NCBI GenBank assembly: GCA_002401545.1
Contig: NVTJ01000009.1
Coordinates: forward strand, 243-24,370
Reading direction: 5' to 3'
Length of the DNA: 24,128 bases
Source: Alphaproteobacteria bacterium
Lineage (GTDB): Bacteria; Pseudomonadota; Alphaproteobacteria; Sphingomonadales; Emcibacteraceae
Positions 6,392 through 13,831 of this stretch are shown in pieces (within the stretch, counting starts at the first letter, position 1; each line of letters begins with the position of its first letter). The notes beneath the pieces were generated by a model, which worked only from the letters and a program-made list of their open reading frames with translations, did not search any database and was not told the origin of the DNA. Made by a program: the position numbers and the translations under genes.

Positions 6392-6624
6392 CCCCCGGCC
6401 CCTCAATCAAGCAGGCAGAGAAAATGACCCATTCTTTCCCTTTTTTGGGTTTTGTTCTGCCCTGCGGTGCCGGATGGTCAGCCGGAGATAGGGCAATGCG
6501 CCCGGGTCTTGCCAGCAATCGTGCAATTTACTGCCCTTGCTTCCCCATACCTTCCCCCCGGCAAGCCCTTATGAATAAAGGTTTAGGGCATGAAAGGGCA
6601 GGAAGGGAAAGAAATCCGCCATAG
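6388..6624 (+). CDS. Uncertain small ORF after helicase, 78 aa
   Basis: It starts with an ATGA overlap at the helicase stop, in keeping with operon style, but the composition is irregular (many Pro, Cys and Arg) and the last 15 or so codons run through the left arm of an inverted repeat (6582-6607). There is no recognisable domain. If the frame is not used, 6392-6734 is a 343-base non-coding stretch holding the candidate origin. Confidence 0.3.
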   Translation: MTPGPSIKQAEKMTHSFPFLGFVLPCGAGWSAGDRAMRPGLASNRAIYCPCFPIPSPRQALMNKGLGHERAGRERNPP

Positions 6625-6735
6625 TCCTCATGTGGGTGTGGGTATGGGTATGTGCGAACCATCGCACAAACCTGCCCTTCGTGCCCTTCCTGCCCTAAAT
6701 GTCTTTTAAAGAAAAAGAAAAAAGAGAATAAAAAT
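6582..6735. other. Inverted iteron-like repeats, hairpin and A/T-rich tract: candidate replication origin
   Basis: The left arm (6582-6607) reads TTTAGGGCATGAAAGGGCAG plus GAAGGG. The right arm (6675-6699) is its reverse complement with two mismatches and one missing base. Each arm is built from GGGCANGAA units in tandem. Between them lie three direct hexamers TGGGT(G/A) (6633-6650) and a perfect hairpin (6651-6668). An almost pure A/T-purine tract follows (6703-6735), the kind of sequence that melts easily. It sits directly after the SF3 helicase gene. No experiment or database supports origin function here. A transcriptional regulatory region is the alternative. Confidence 0.5.
6651..6668. 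repeat. Perfect 7-bp inverted repeat
   Basis: TGTGCGA (6651-6657), loop ACCA, TCGCACA (6662-6668). There is no following T-run, so it is not a terminator. It could be a protein-binding operator or a cruciform within the candidate origin. Confidence 0.8.
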
Positions 6736-7322
6736 TGGCAAAATCCTCTATCCAGAAACAAATCAGCAAAGCGCGCGAAACCCTGAAACGCGATGCGGCC
6801 AGTGTGGTCATGGACGGGCCGACGCCGGAACGATTTGCCAAGGGCGCGTTCACCCGCGTTGTGCCGCCAACGCAGGGCAAAACCAGCGCCCGGCGGGTGT
6901 ATCGCGACATGCATGCCGATGCGGTCTTGCGGATGCGGGCCGATGCGGTGATCGGGGATATTGAGCTGGCCGCCGCGATCCGCTTTGCCGAACTGGCCCG
7001 GCGCGCCATGGGGCCGGTACGCCTGGCATCCTCTGGCATGCATGATCGGGTGGACGGCACCGTGGTCGATGATGATGCCCAGGCAGCGCGGGATATCCAC
7101 GCGCGAAAAGAATGGGCGGCGGTGAAGACCGCACTGCGGCGGCAGGAATATCGGGTGCTGGTCGAGATTTTATACTTCGAGAACAATCTGTCGCAGGCCG
7201 GGATGAAGATGTTTGGCGAACGGTGGCGCGCAAAGCACCGCCGAGAAGGTGCGGTCAGTGCGCTGGTCGAGAGCGGCCTTGAAGGACTGGTCCGGCTGTG
7301 GGGATTAAAAATAGGGACTTGA
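6735..7322 (+). CDS. DUF6456-like putative late transcription regulator, 195 aa, TTG start
   Basis: The first usable start is TTG at 6735 (MAKSSIQKQISKARETLKRD), preceded by a purine-rich stretch with agag at 6723-6726. The next ATG (within SVVMDGPTP) would remove about 25 residues. The N-terminus is basic. Residues about 75-190 resemble the DUF6456-type region of alphaproteobacterial proteins: FAELARRAMG, a variable DRVDGTVVDD segment, a helix containing EWAAVKTALRRQEYRVLVEILYF (split here only for description), and a C-terminal EGLVRLWGL helix. That region often looks like an HTH. Located between replication and packaging genes and followed by a terminator, it sits where phages encode late activators or antiterminators. 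The role is inference and the family match is by eye. Confidence 0.6.
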   Translation: MAKSSIQKQISKARETLKRDAASVVMDGPTPERFAKGAFTRVVPPTQGKTSARRVYRDMHADAVLRMRADAVIGDIELAAAIRFAELARRAMGPVRLASSGMHDRVDGTVVDDDAQAARDIHARKEWAAVKTALRRQEYRVLVEILYFENNLSQAGMKMFGERWRAKHRREGAVSALVESGLEGLVRLWGLKIGT

Positions 7323-7371
7323 CCAAGGTACCTGAGTTGTGGCATTAGCCTATACATTCGAAAACTACGTC

Positions 7372-7404
7372 AAGCGCCAAGGCACCATGCCTAGGCGCTT
7401 TTTC
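7372..7404 (+). terminator. Rho-independent terminator
   Basis: AAGCGCC (7372-7378) pairs with GGCGCTT (7394-7400), and AGGCA (7380-7384) with TGCCT (7388-7392) around loop CCA, leaving one A-A mismatch. A T-run (ttttt ending at 7403, then ctttg) follows at once. It separates the DUF6456-like gene from the packaging and structural genes, so late transcription must start after it or read through it. Confidence 0.8.
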
Positions 7405-7422
7405 TTTGCGCCGAGGTGAACT

Positions 7423-7845
7423 ATGCCGGTTAAGCCGCCATCGCTCGCCATGCCACGCTGTGCAGCGCCAAAACTAAAACAACATGACGCAAAGACGCGA
7501 TATGAGGCGCACCGGGAAAGCTCTACCAAGCGCGGGTATAACGCCCGCTGGCGCAAGGCGCGGCTGACGTTTCTGGCAAGAGAGCCGCTGTGCTGGATGT
7601 GCATGACGCGCGGCATTGTGAAAGGCGCGGTGCTGGTGGATCACTGGTTTCCGCATCGTGGGGACAGCAAGGTGTTCTGGGATACCAAGCACTGGGCACC
7701 GCTTTGCGAAAGCTGCCATAACGGGCCTAAACAGGCCCTTGAATATCGTGGGCAGAAGGCTTTAGAGGCAGGTTGGGGTAAAATCACTGCCGCCAGAGAC
7801 AGGATGGCGGGGGGTGGTTCCGATCTCTTACAGCTGCACCGCTAA
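7423..7845 (+). CDS. HNH endonuclease, packaging-associated, 140 aa
   Basis: A zinc-finger HNH nuclease: Cys57-x2-Cys60, the beta-beta-alpha core LVDHWFPHRGD with His74/His78, FWDTKHWAPLC, then Cys95-x2-Cys98 with His99-Asn100. The N-terminus (about 1-45) is basic and disordered. Length and position, immediately upstream of the small terminase, fit the HK97 gp74 class, which is needed with terminase for cos cleavage and genome packaging in HK97-like phages. GAGGTG at 7413-7418 supports the ATG at 7423. The arrangement suggests a cos-type phage, with a cos site probably close by, though I cannot identify it. Confidence 0.9.
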   Translation: MPVKPPSLAMPRCAAPKLKQHDAKTRYEAHRESSTKRGYNARWRKARLTFLAREPLCWMCMTRGIVKGAVLVDHWFPHRGDSKVFWDTKHWAPLCESCHNGPKQALEYRGQKALEAGWGKITAARDRMAGGGSDLLQLHR

Positions 7846-7859
7846 ACCGGTGCCATAAG
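7827..7859 (+). other. Stem-loop across HNH stop codon
   Basis: GCACCG (7836-7841) pairs with CGGTGC (7848-7853) around loop CTAAAC, and CTTA (7827-7830) with TAAG (7856-7859) can add an outer stem. It lies over the end of the HNH gene. No T-run follows directly (a run of A comes next), so it is not a standard terminator in the + direction. It may be an RNA structure in the late transcript or part of a packaging site. Confidence 0.5.
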
Positions 7860-7910
7860 TCAAAAAAAAGCGTCTGCGAAATTGGTGAATATTTTTTTTG
7901 AGGTGTCCAG

Positions 7911-8423
7911 ATGGGCCGAAAATCACAACCTGCTGAGGTGAAGGCCGCGAAGGGCAATCCCGGTCAGCGCAAGAACGTGGTCACCCCGATCAGCGTTATA
8001 CCGGTTGCAGGTATCAGCCCGCCGCACGAGCTATCAAAGTCGGCGGTTCCCGTTTGGAACGAGCTGGTCAAGCCGATGGTGGATGCCGGTTTTCTGCGTC
8101 AGACGGACACGGTTGTGTTCGGCGTTTTCTGCCAGGCGGTTGCGGATTTCCGCCGCGCCGTAAAGCGCATCGAGCGCGATGGTGAGTTTTACAAGGTGAA
8201 GTCAAACCACGGCGAGTACATCCGCCAGCACCCGGCCTGTTCGGTGAAGGAGCGTTCGATGCGGATCATCATGCAATACGCGACCGAGTTCGGCATTACC
8301 CCCGCTGCGCGGCAGAAGATACAAACGGGTCAAGTGACCCAGCCACCGGCTGGCGGGTTGTTCAAACCAAAGTCTGATGACCAAGAAAAGCCTGCTGGCC
8401 GCTCTGCCATCACGTTCAACTAA
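7911..8423 (+). CDS. terS: Phage terminase small subunit, P27 family, 170 aa
   Basis: The start MGRKSQPAEVKAAKGNPGQR is characteristic of P27-type (Terminase_4) small terminases. The helical core follows: SKSAVPVWNELVKPMVDAGF, then TDTVVFGVFCQAVADFRRAVKRI, and SVKERSMRIIMQYATEFGITPAAR before a disordered Pro-rich tail. The family oligomerises, recognises the packaging site in the DNA and hands it to the large terminase. gaggtg at 7901-7906 precedes the ATG. The 3' end overlaps the large-subunit gene by 47 bases in another frame, so the two are translationally coupled. Confidence 0.92.
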   Translation: MGRKSQPAEVKAAKGNPGQRKNVVTPISVIPVAGISPPHELSKSAVPVWNELVKPMVDAGFLRQTDTVVFGVFCQAVADFRRAVKRIERDGEFYKVKSNHGEYIRQHPACSVKERSMRIIMQYATEFGITPAARQKIQTGQVTQPPAGGLFKPKSDDQEKPAGRSAITFN

Positions 8424-10023
8424 GCCAGAAGATAAGGGCTTCTGGTTCGATGTATTTGCGGCCGACCGTGCGGTCCGCTGGATCGAGCATTATTGCAAGC
8501 ACACGGTTGGCACGCTGGCCGGCCAGCCTTTCATTCTTTCGCCCTGGGAAGCGGAAACGGTTCGCCAGATATTCGGCTGGAAGCGCCCCGACGGCACCCG
8601 CCGATACCGCATTGTTTATATCGAGGTGGCCAGAAAGAACGGCAAGACCACATTTTGCGCGGCGATTGCCGCCTTTCTGACCATCGCCGATGGCGAGCCA
8701 GCGGCGCAGGTTTTCTCCATTGCAGGTAATGCGGAACAGGCCCGACTGGTATTCGACGAAGCCACCCGCATGGTGTTGGCAAACCCGGAACTTCACGCCC
8801 CGACCGGCGATGTCGAGGTGTTCAAAACGGCGATTTACGTGCCCGCAACAGGGAGTAATTTTAAACCGCTGACCGGCAAGGCGGCGACAAAGCACGGGCT
8901 TAACCCGTCTGGCGTGATCGGCGACGAGGTCCATGTCTGGACCGACCGCGAACAATACGACGTGATGCAAACGGCGGTGGGGTCGCGGCGGCAACCCTTG
9001 CAGATTTACATCACCACGGCGGGCTATGATCGCAACTCGATCTGCTGGGAGCTGCACGACACGGCGATCAAGGTCCGTGATGGCGTGCTGGATTTACCGT
9101 TTTTCCTGCCGGTGATTTTCGCCGCCGATATTGAGGATGACTGGACGCTGCCAGCGACCTGGCGCAAGGCCAACCCAAACATGGGCATTTCGATCAGCGA
9201 GGAATACCTTGCCGAACAATGCAAAGCCGCCCAGGCCGTACCGGCGCAGGAAAACGTGTTCAAGCGCCTGCATCTGAACATCTGGACCGACGCGGCCTCG
9301 CGCTGGCTTCGGACCGAGGACTGGGACGCGGGTGCCCGGGTGGAGTTCACCCCGGCGCTATTGAAAAAACTGGAAGGGGCCACCTGTTATTCCGGGCTGG
9401 ACCTGGCATTGGTTAATGATTTGTCGGTGCTGACCCACTGGTTTCCGCCGGGCAATCCGGTGTCGCCGGACTGCTGGGTGAAGCTGGCGCGCTTCTGGTG
9501 CCCTGGTGATGATATTATCAAACGTTCAAAGGCTCTGCGGGCACCGTATGACGTTTGGGAACGTGAAGGATTTATCGAGGCGACGCCAGGTAATGTGACC
9601 GATTATACATTTATTCTGGCAGGAATTTTAGAAGACTTCGCCAAATACAATATGATGGCATTGGGATTTGACCGGACATTTATGGGTGCGTTGGTATCGG
9701 ACCTTATGACTGAAAACGTGCCGCTGATCCAGGTGGGGCAGGGGTTCATCTCCATGGCCGCGCCCACGGCCGAGCTGGAACGCATCGTGGTGGGCCACAA
9801 AATTCTGCACGGCGGGCACCCGATTTCCCGCTGGTGCATTTCAAACACCGTGGTCCGCTCGGACCCGGCGGGCAATATCAAGCCTGACAAGGAGCGTAGC
9901 TTGGAAAAGATTGATGACGTGGCCGCCTCCTGCAACGCCCTGGCGGTGTATTTGGCGGGCGAACAGAAGCGCACCCCGGCTTGTCCGTGGGATGACCCTG
10001 ATTTTAAAATGGCGGTGGCATAA
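8377..10023 (+). CDS. terL: Phage terminase large subunit, 548 aa
   Basis: The N-terminal ATPase carries Walker A as ARKNGKT (85-91, the deviant form common in this family) and Walker B GVIGDE (179-184), followed by the coupling motif ITTAG (212-216). The C-terminal RNase H-like nuclease supplies acidic residues at about Asp342 (CYSGLDLA), Asp432 (FDRTFMG) and Asp513/514 (IDDVAAS). The enzyme cuts concatemeric DNA and pumps it through the portal. The start lies inside the small-subunit gene; no later ATG fits the conserved N-terminus. The stop overlaps the portal start as TAATG. Bases 9601-9660 drop to about 33% G+C against 67% at 9421-9480, suggesting mosaic exchange in the nuclease domain. 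Confidence 0.96.
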   Translation: MTKKSLLAALPSRSTKPEDKGFWFDVFAADRAVRWIEHYCKHTVGTLAGQPFILSPWEAETVRQIFGWKRPDGTRRYRIVYIEVARKNGKTTFCAAIAAFLTIADGEPAAQVFSIAGNAEQARLVFDEATRMVLANPELHAPTGDVEVFKTAIYVPATGSNFKPLTGKAATKHGLNPSGVIGDEVHVWTDREQYDVMQTAVGSRRQPLQIYITTAGYDRNSICWELHDTAIKVRDGVLDLPFFLPVIFAADIEDDWTLPATWRKANPNMGISISEEYLAEQCKAAQAVPAQENVFKRLHLNIWTDAASRWLRTEDWDAGARVEFTPALLKKLEGATCYSGLDLALVNDLSVLTHWFPPGNPVSPDCWVKLARFWCPGDDIIKRSKALRAPYDVWEREGFIEATPGNVTDYTFILAGILEDFAKYNMMALGFDRTFMGALVSDLMTENVPLIQVGQGFISMAAPTAELERIVVGHKILHGGHPISRWCISNTVVRSDPAGNIKPDKERSLEKIDDVAASCNALAVYLAGEQKRTPACPWDDPDFKMAVA

Positions 10024-11264
10024 TGGAATTTCGCATCAGCCTTCGGCGCGAAAATCGCAATACGCTGGAAAACCCCACCATGCCCATTTCCAGTGCCTCC
10101 ATTATGGAGTTTCTGGGCCTTGGCGGGGGCAAATCCGCTGCCGGTGTAAACGTCACGCCAAAATCAGCCCTGGGCGTGCCCGCGGTCTGGTCCGCGGTAA
10201 ACTTCCTGTCTGGCACCATGGCTGGCCTGCCATTGCAAATTTACGAAAAAACCAAAGATGGCCGCCACAAGGTCAAAAACAGCCTGTTTGATATCCTGCA
10301 CGATGTGCCAAATCCCGGCTGTTCATCCTTTCAATGGCGTAAACACTTGTTCGAAGGCGTCTTCACCGGCGGCCGCGGCATCAGCTTTATCGAGCACAAC
10401 CCCGCCGGTCTGGTCACCGATATCTGGTCGCTTGACCCGCGCAAGGTGACGGTGAAACGCAAAGCGGGCGTACAAACCTATCACTACAGAGAGGGCAACA
10501 AGACCACCATTTATCAATCGACCGAGATCATCGACATCCCGTTCATGCTGGACCAGGATATGGTGCACAGCATTTCCCCGCTGGCCCGTGGAAAAGATGC
10601 CATTGGCCTGGCCATCGCCGCTTCCAACTACGCCAGCAGGGCGTTTGCCAAAGGTGCTTTGCCGACCATGGCCCTGCAAAGCGATTTTGGATCGGCGCAA
10701 TCGGTCAATCGCGCCGCCGAAGATGTGGCCAAAGCCATCGATGACGTGAACGATAAAGGCGGCTCGGTGCTGACCATGCCGGCGGGCACCAACCTCAGCC
10801 CGCTTGCCTTCAACCCGGAACAAATGCAATTGGTGGAAATGCAGCGCTTTTGCATTGAACAGATAGCGCGCATCTATTCCATCCCGCCAGTGTTTCTGCA
10901 AGACCTGACCCACGGCACGTTTTCCAATACCGAACAACAGGATCTGCAATTCGTCAAACACACGCTGAAACGCTGGATCGAACAGTTTGAACAGGAACTG
11001 AATTTGAAACTGTTTGGCCGCCAATCCAGCTTCGGCAAGAAACAATTTTACGTGGAAATGAATGTGGATGGCCTGCTGCGCGGCGACTTCAAAACTCGCA
11101 TGGATGGCACGGTCAAAGCCATTCAAGGCGGCCTGCTGACGCCAAACGAGGGCCGCAAAATGGATAACCGCCCGCCACTTGAGGGCGGCGATAGCCTGAT
11201 GATTCAGGGGGCCACTGTGCCGATCACGGTTCAATTGCAAAGCCCGGCAACCGGAGGAAAATAA
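10023..11264 (+). CDS. HK97-type phage portal protein, 413 aa
   Basis: A portal of the HK97 (Phage_portal) family: AVWSAVNFLSGTMAGLPLQIY near residues 55-75, LFDILHDVPNP with FQWRKHLFEGVFTGG, and later MQLVEMQRFCIEQIARIYSIPPVFLQDLTHGTFSNTEQQDLQFV (quoted only to locate it, about residues 270-313), which is the crown/clip hallmark. The dodecamer forms the DNA entry vertex and docks the terminase and connector. Length is normal. The ATG shares its A with the terL stop. The ATG at 10081 is a later alternative. Confidence 0.95.
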   Translation: MEFRISLRRENRNTLENPTMPISSASIMEFLGLGGGKSAAGVNVTPKSALGVPAVWSAVNFLSGTMAGLPLQIYEKTKDGRHKVKNSLFDILHDVPNPGCSSFQWRKHLFEGVFTGGRGISFIEHNPAGLVTDIWSLDPRKVTVKRKAGVQTYHYREGNKTTIYQSTEIIDIPFMLDQDMVHSISPLARGKDAIGLAIAASNYASRAFAKGALPTMALQSDFGSAQSVNRAAEDVAKAIDDVNDKGGSVLTMPAGTNLSPLAFNPEQMQLVEMQRFCIEQIARIYSIPPVFLQDLTHGTFSNTEQQDLQFVKHTLKRWIEQFEQELNLKLFGRQSSFGKKQFYVEMNVDGLLRGDFKTRMDGTVKAIQGGLLTPNEGRKMDNRPPLEGGDSLMIQGATVPITVQLQSPATGGK

Positions 11265-11265
11265 A

Positions 11266-11898
11266 ATGCCCCAGCCTAAAAATATTGAAATCAGAAAAGA
11301 TGATGATGGGGTCGAACGGCGCATTGTCGGCGAAGTCCGCATGGACCCCGCCGCCACGGATGGCAAAGCCGTCCTGCTGGTTGGTACGGCGGCGGTGTTC
11401 AACACCCCCACCGATATCGGCGGGTTTTTCCGTGAACAGATTTCCCCCGGTGCCTTCACCGCCGCCATTCAAAATGATGATGTGCGCGCGCTGATTGACC
11501 ATAATTCATCGCTGATTCTTGGCCGCAATCGCGCCGGTACGCTGCGCCTGTCCGAGGATGATCGCGGCTTGCAGGTCGAGATCGACCCGCCCGACACCAG
11601 CTATGCCAATGATTTACTGGTCAGCATGAAACGCGGCGACATCACCCAGATGTCATTTGGGTTTCGTGCCTTGAAAGAAACCTGGGATGATGAACAGGAT
11701 CCGCCGCTGCGCACCATCGTCAAGGCAGAACTGTTTGACGTTTCCCCGGTCACCTTTCCGGCCTACGCCGAAACCCAGATCAGCGTCCGCGCCTTTCAAC
11801 ACGCGGGCGAAATTCTCAAAAGATCAAACACCAGCACGGCGGCGATTGCGGCAAAAATGCGCATGAAACAAGGCCTGCTGGAACGAGGAATAAGGTAG
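11266..11898 (+). CDS. HK97 family prohead protease (S78), 210 aa
   Basis: Contains the serine protease motifs of the HK97 gp4 family: ALIDHNSSLILGR with catalytic His79, and GDITQMSFGF with nucleophile Ser130. KAELFDVSPVTFPAY follows, as usual before the C-terminal domain. It cleaves the scaffold-like delta domain of the capsid protein during prohead maturation. The start is fixed by GGAGG at 11253-11257 and ATG at 11266, one base after the portal stop. It has no fused scaffold, consistent with a delta domain at the N-terminus of the capsid protein downstream. Confidence 0.94.
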   Translation: MPQPKNIEIRKDDDGVERRIVGEVRMDPAATDGKAVLLVGTAAVFNTPTDIGGFFREQISPGAFTAAIQNDDVRALIDHNSSLILGRNRAGTLRLSEDDRGLQVEIDPPDTSYANDLLVSMKRGDITQMSFGFRALKETWDDEQDPPLRTIVKAELFDVSPVTFPAYAETQISVRAFQHAGEILKRSNTSTAAIAAKMRMKQGLLERGIR

Positions 11899-12010
11899 CG
11901 GCTTCCCGCAAACCTTTGGTGTTCAGATTGAACATCCGCCCATATCCCGCCCTTGGGCAAGGCTGGACTGGCCGTCGCGATGGCGCCCGATCCCTTAGAT
12001 GGAGCCTATT
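11899..12010 (+). promoter_or_regulatory. 112-bp leader of capsid gene with inverted repeats
   Basis: Contains the perfect palindrome TGTTCA-GAT-TGAACA (11920-11934) and a G/C-rich self-complementary stretch (GGGC at 11955-11958 to GCCC at 11985-11988). It ends with ribosome site GGAG (12001-12004) six bases before the ATG at 12011. It is one of only three long gaps in the otherwise overlapping late operon. Confidence 0.5.
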
Positions 12011-13288
12011 ATGGCAAACTTGAAAGAACTGCGGGAGCAACAAGCACGGCTTGTGACCGAAGCCCGCACCAAGATGGACGAAGTGTCCGGTGCAGACGCA
12101 TCCCGCGCCAAAGAGCTTGACGTGCAATACGACAAGATCATGGCCGAGCATGACGCGATTGATGTCACGATCAAACGCGAGGAAAGACTGGCCGAGGCCG
12201 AGGCCCGCCTGGCCGAACGCCTCGCCGCCGGTGACCCCCGCCGCCCCAATGGTGAAAACACCGAGGGCCGGGCCGGTGGCAATGAAGAAAGCATCACTTA
12301 TCGCGAGGCCTTCCGCGATTATTTCCGTGCTGGCGGTCAGATGTCAGAAATGGACACGGAATCGCGCGACGTTTTACGCCGTGGTGAGGTCAGCGCCAAA
12401 GAATTGCGCGTGCAAACCACGCTAACGGGGGCCGCCGGTGGCTTTACGGTGCCGACCGAACTGCAAGCGCACATCATTAAATCCTTGAAGGCGTTTGGGC
12501 CGATGTATGATCCCGGAATCACCACCGAGCTTAAAACCGCCTCTGGCGCGGCCATAGATATGCCCACGGTTGATGATACGGCTGGCACGGCGGCGCTTCA
12601 TACCGAAGGCGCGGTCATTGCCGATACTGGTACCAAGGATGTGGTCATCGGCAAGAAAACGCTGCTTGCCTACGTCTATGACACTGAATTTGTGAAGTTC
12701 TCTTTCGAGCTGGCGCAAGACAGCCTTTTCGCCTTCGAAACACTGCTTGGCGATTTGCTGGGCGAGCGTATCGGGCGGCTTGCCAATGATAAGCTGACTA
12801 CTGGTGCCAGTGGTACAGAGCCGCAAGGCATCGTCACCGGATCATCGCAGGGGCTTCTTACTACCTCTGCCTCGGCCATCACCTGGGACAATATCATTGA
12901 TCTTGAAATGTCGATTGATGACGCCTATCTGGCAGGCCCAAAGGTTCGATATATGTTCAGCAAGGCTATTTTGAAGGCGGCTCGCAAGCTGAAAGACGGC
13001 CAGGGCAATTACCTTTGGCAAAAGGGCGATGTGCGCCTCGGTACGCCCGATACCATGAATGGCTATGCCTATACTGTCAACAATTCCATGGCTGGCTTCG
13101 GTGTCAACAACAAGGCCATGGTGTTTGGTGATTTCTCCAAATACTATGTCCGCAAGGTCGGCGATCCCGCCGTCATGGTTGCGCGCGAGAAGTTCATGCC
13201 GAACCTTGGCGTTGCTGGCCTGGTCCGCTTCGACGGATTGCTGGGCGACACCGCCGCCGTCAAACACATGGTCCTTGCCGCCGTTTAA
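12011..13288 (+). CDS. HK97-type major capsid protein with N-terminal delta domain, 425 aa
   Basis: Residues 1 to about 75 are a coiled-coil scaffold (delta) domain (MANLKELREQQARLVTEART onwards). A Gly-rich flexible linker (about 80-92) and a short helix (YREAFRDYF) follow. The probable mature start lies near 125-135, before the classic HK97-fold opening TTLTGAAGGFTVPTELQAHI. Later signature segments are IGRLANDKLTTGAG-like (IGRLANDKLTTGASG), YMFSKAILKAARKLKDGQG and the C-terminal LVRFDGLLGDTAAVKHM. The protein forms the icosahedral shell after protease removal of the delta domain. ATG 12011 has a proper ribosome site; the in-frame ATG at 11999 precedes that site and is rejected. Confidence 0.95.
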   Translation: MANLKELREQQARLVTEARTKMDEVSGADASRAKELDVQYDKIMAEHDAIDVTIKREERLAEAEARLAERLAAGDPRRPNGENTEGRAGGNEESITYREAFRDYFRAGGQMSEMDTESRDVLRRGEVSAKELRVQTTLTGAAGGFTVPTELQAHIIKSLKAFGPMYDPGITTELKTASGAAIDMPTVDDTAGTAALHTEGAVIADTGTKDVVIGKKTLLAYVYDTEFVKFSFELAQDSLFAFETLLGDLLGERIGRLANDKLTTGASGTEPQGIVTGSSQGLLTTSASAITWDNIIDLEMSIDDAYLAGPKVRYMFSKAILKAARKLKDGQGNYLWQKGDVRLGTPDTMNGYAYTVNNSMAGFGVNNKAMVFGDFSKYYVRKVGDPAVMVAREKFMPNLGVAGLVRFDGLLGDTAAVKHMVLAAV

Positions 13289-13313
13289 CGGCACCACCCC
13301 TTAACTGGAAAGG

Positions 13314-13344
13314 CACCCGCTGCGCAGGTTCTGCGTGGCGGGTG
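13314..13344 (+). promoter_or_regulatory. Strong stem-loop between capsid gene and next gene
   Basis: CACCCGC (13314-13320) pairs with GCGGGTG (13338-13344), and inside it CGCAG (13323-13327) with CTGCG (13331-13335) around loop GTT, leaving a TG/TG internal loop. No T-run follows. The 3' arm contains the GGTG closest to the ATG at 13353, so folding would affect that start. It may also stabilise the capsid mRNA or limit read-through. Confidence 0.75.
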
Positions 13345-13352
13345 ATCATATT

Positions 13353-13829
13353 ATGGCAAAAGCAAACACAACCCCGGCGGCGGCGAAAAATAAGGCACCT
13401 GCCAAAAAGCCTCATGCACCGAAAATGACGCGCGTGCGGATGCTGACATCGATTTCCGGCGATCGGTACAGTTATCATACCAACCAAACGCCAGAGGTTA
13501 CGGAAGCCCAGGCCAAAGAATGGGTAAAGTGCGGCTTTGCCGAACGCATTCCCAACGCTGACAAAATCAAGGCCGACTGCAAGGATGCCCAGGCCGCCCT
13601 TGCCGGTGCCAATGAAACCATCGCCGCCCAGGCCGCCGCCATTGCCGAACTGCACGATCGGGTATCGTCTCTGGATGATGAGGCCGAACAGGCGGCAACA
13701 GCGCTTGATGCGGCCAATGCCACCATCAAGGAACAGGCCACCCGCATCGCCGAACTGTCCGTCCAGATTGAAGACCTGACCGCGCCCGCCCCCGAAGGTG
13801 GTGACGAGCAGGGCGCACTGGAGGTCTGA
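13353..13829 (+). CDS. Hypothetical head-region protein with basic N-terminus and coiled coil, 158 aa
   Basis: I do not recognise a family. Residues 1-28 are Lys/Ala/Pro-rich and disordered (MAKANTTPAAAKNKAPAKKP). Residues about 29-68 form a small beta-rich unit (MTRVRMLTSISGDRYSYHTN, then EVTEAQAKEWVKCGFAERI), similar to the short repeat-like domains often found next to HK97 capsid genes. Residues about 75-145 are an Ala-rich coiled coil, and the tail is acidic. The position directly after the capsid gene suggests a head-decoration, head-fibre or assembly role (inference). ATG 13353 is preferred over an in-frame GTG at 13335, which lies within the hairpin. Confidence 0.65.
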   Translation: MAKANTTPAAAKNKAPAKKPHAPKMTRVRMLTSISGDRYSYHTNQTPEVTEAQAKEWVKCGFAERIPNADKIKADCKDAQAALAGANETIAAQAAAIAELHDRVSSLDDEAEQAATALDAANATIKEQATRIAELSVQIEDLTAPAPEGGDEQGALEV

Positions 13830-13831
13830 TC

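Noticed and set aside
6633..6650. G-quadruplex from GGG runs
   Set aside because: Only three closely spaced GGG runs occur; the fourth needed is too distant.
7319..7356. TTGACC and TATACA as a late promoter
   Set aside because: The spacing is 26 bases, too long for a sigma70-type promoter; no better pair was seen.
7811..7860. tRNA-like appearance of the stem-loop after the HNH gene
   Set aside because: No full cloverleaf, acceptor stem or T-loop GTTCRA consensus is present; the anticodon-loop position 33 would not be T.
10323..11468. Long antisense open frame (381 codons) opposite the portal and protease genes
   Set aside because: The forward strand encodes a clear HK97 portal and S78 protease. 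The antisense frame is a by-product of G+C-rich codon bias and has no domain or ribosome site.
11999..12010. ATG 12 bases upstream of the capsid start
   Set aside because: It precedes the GGAG ribosome site, which is correctly spaced only for ATG 12011.
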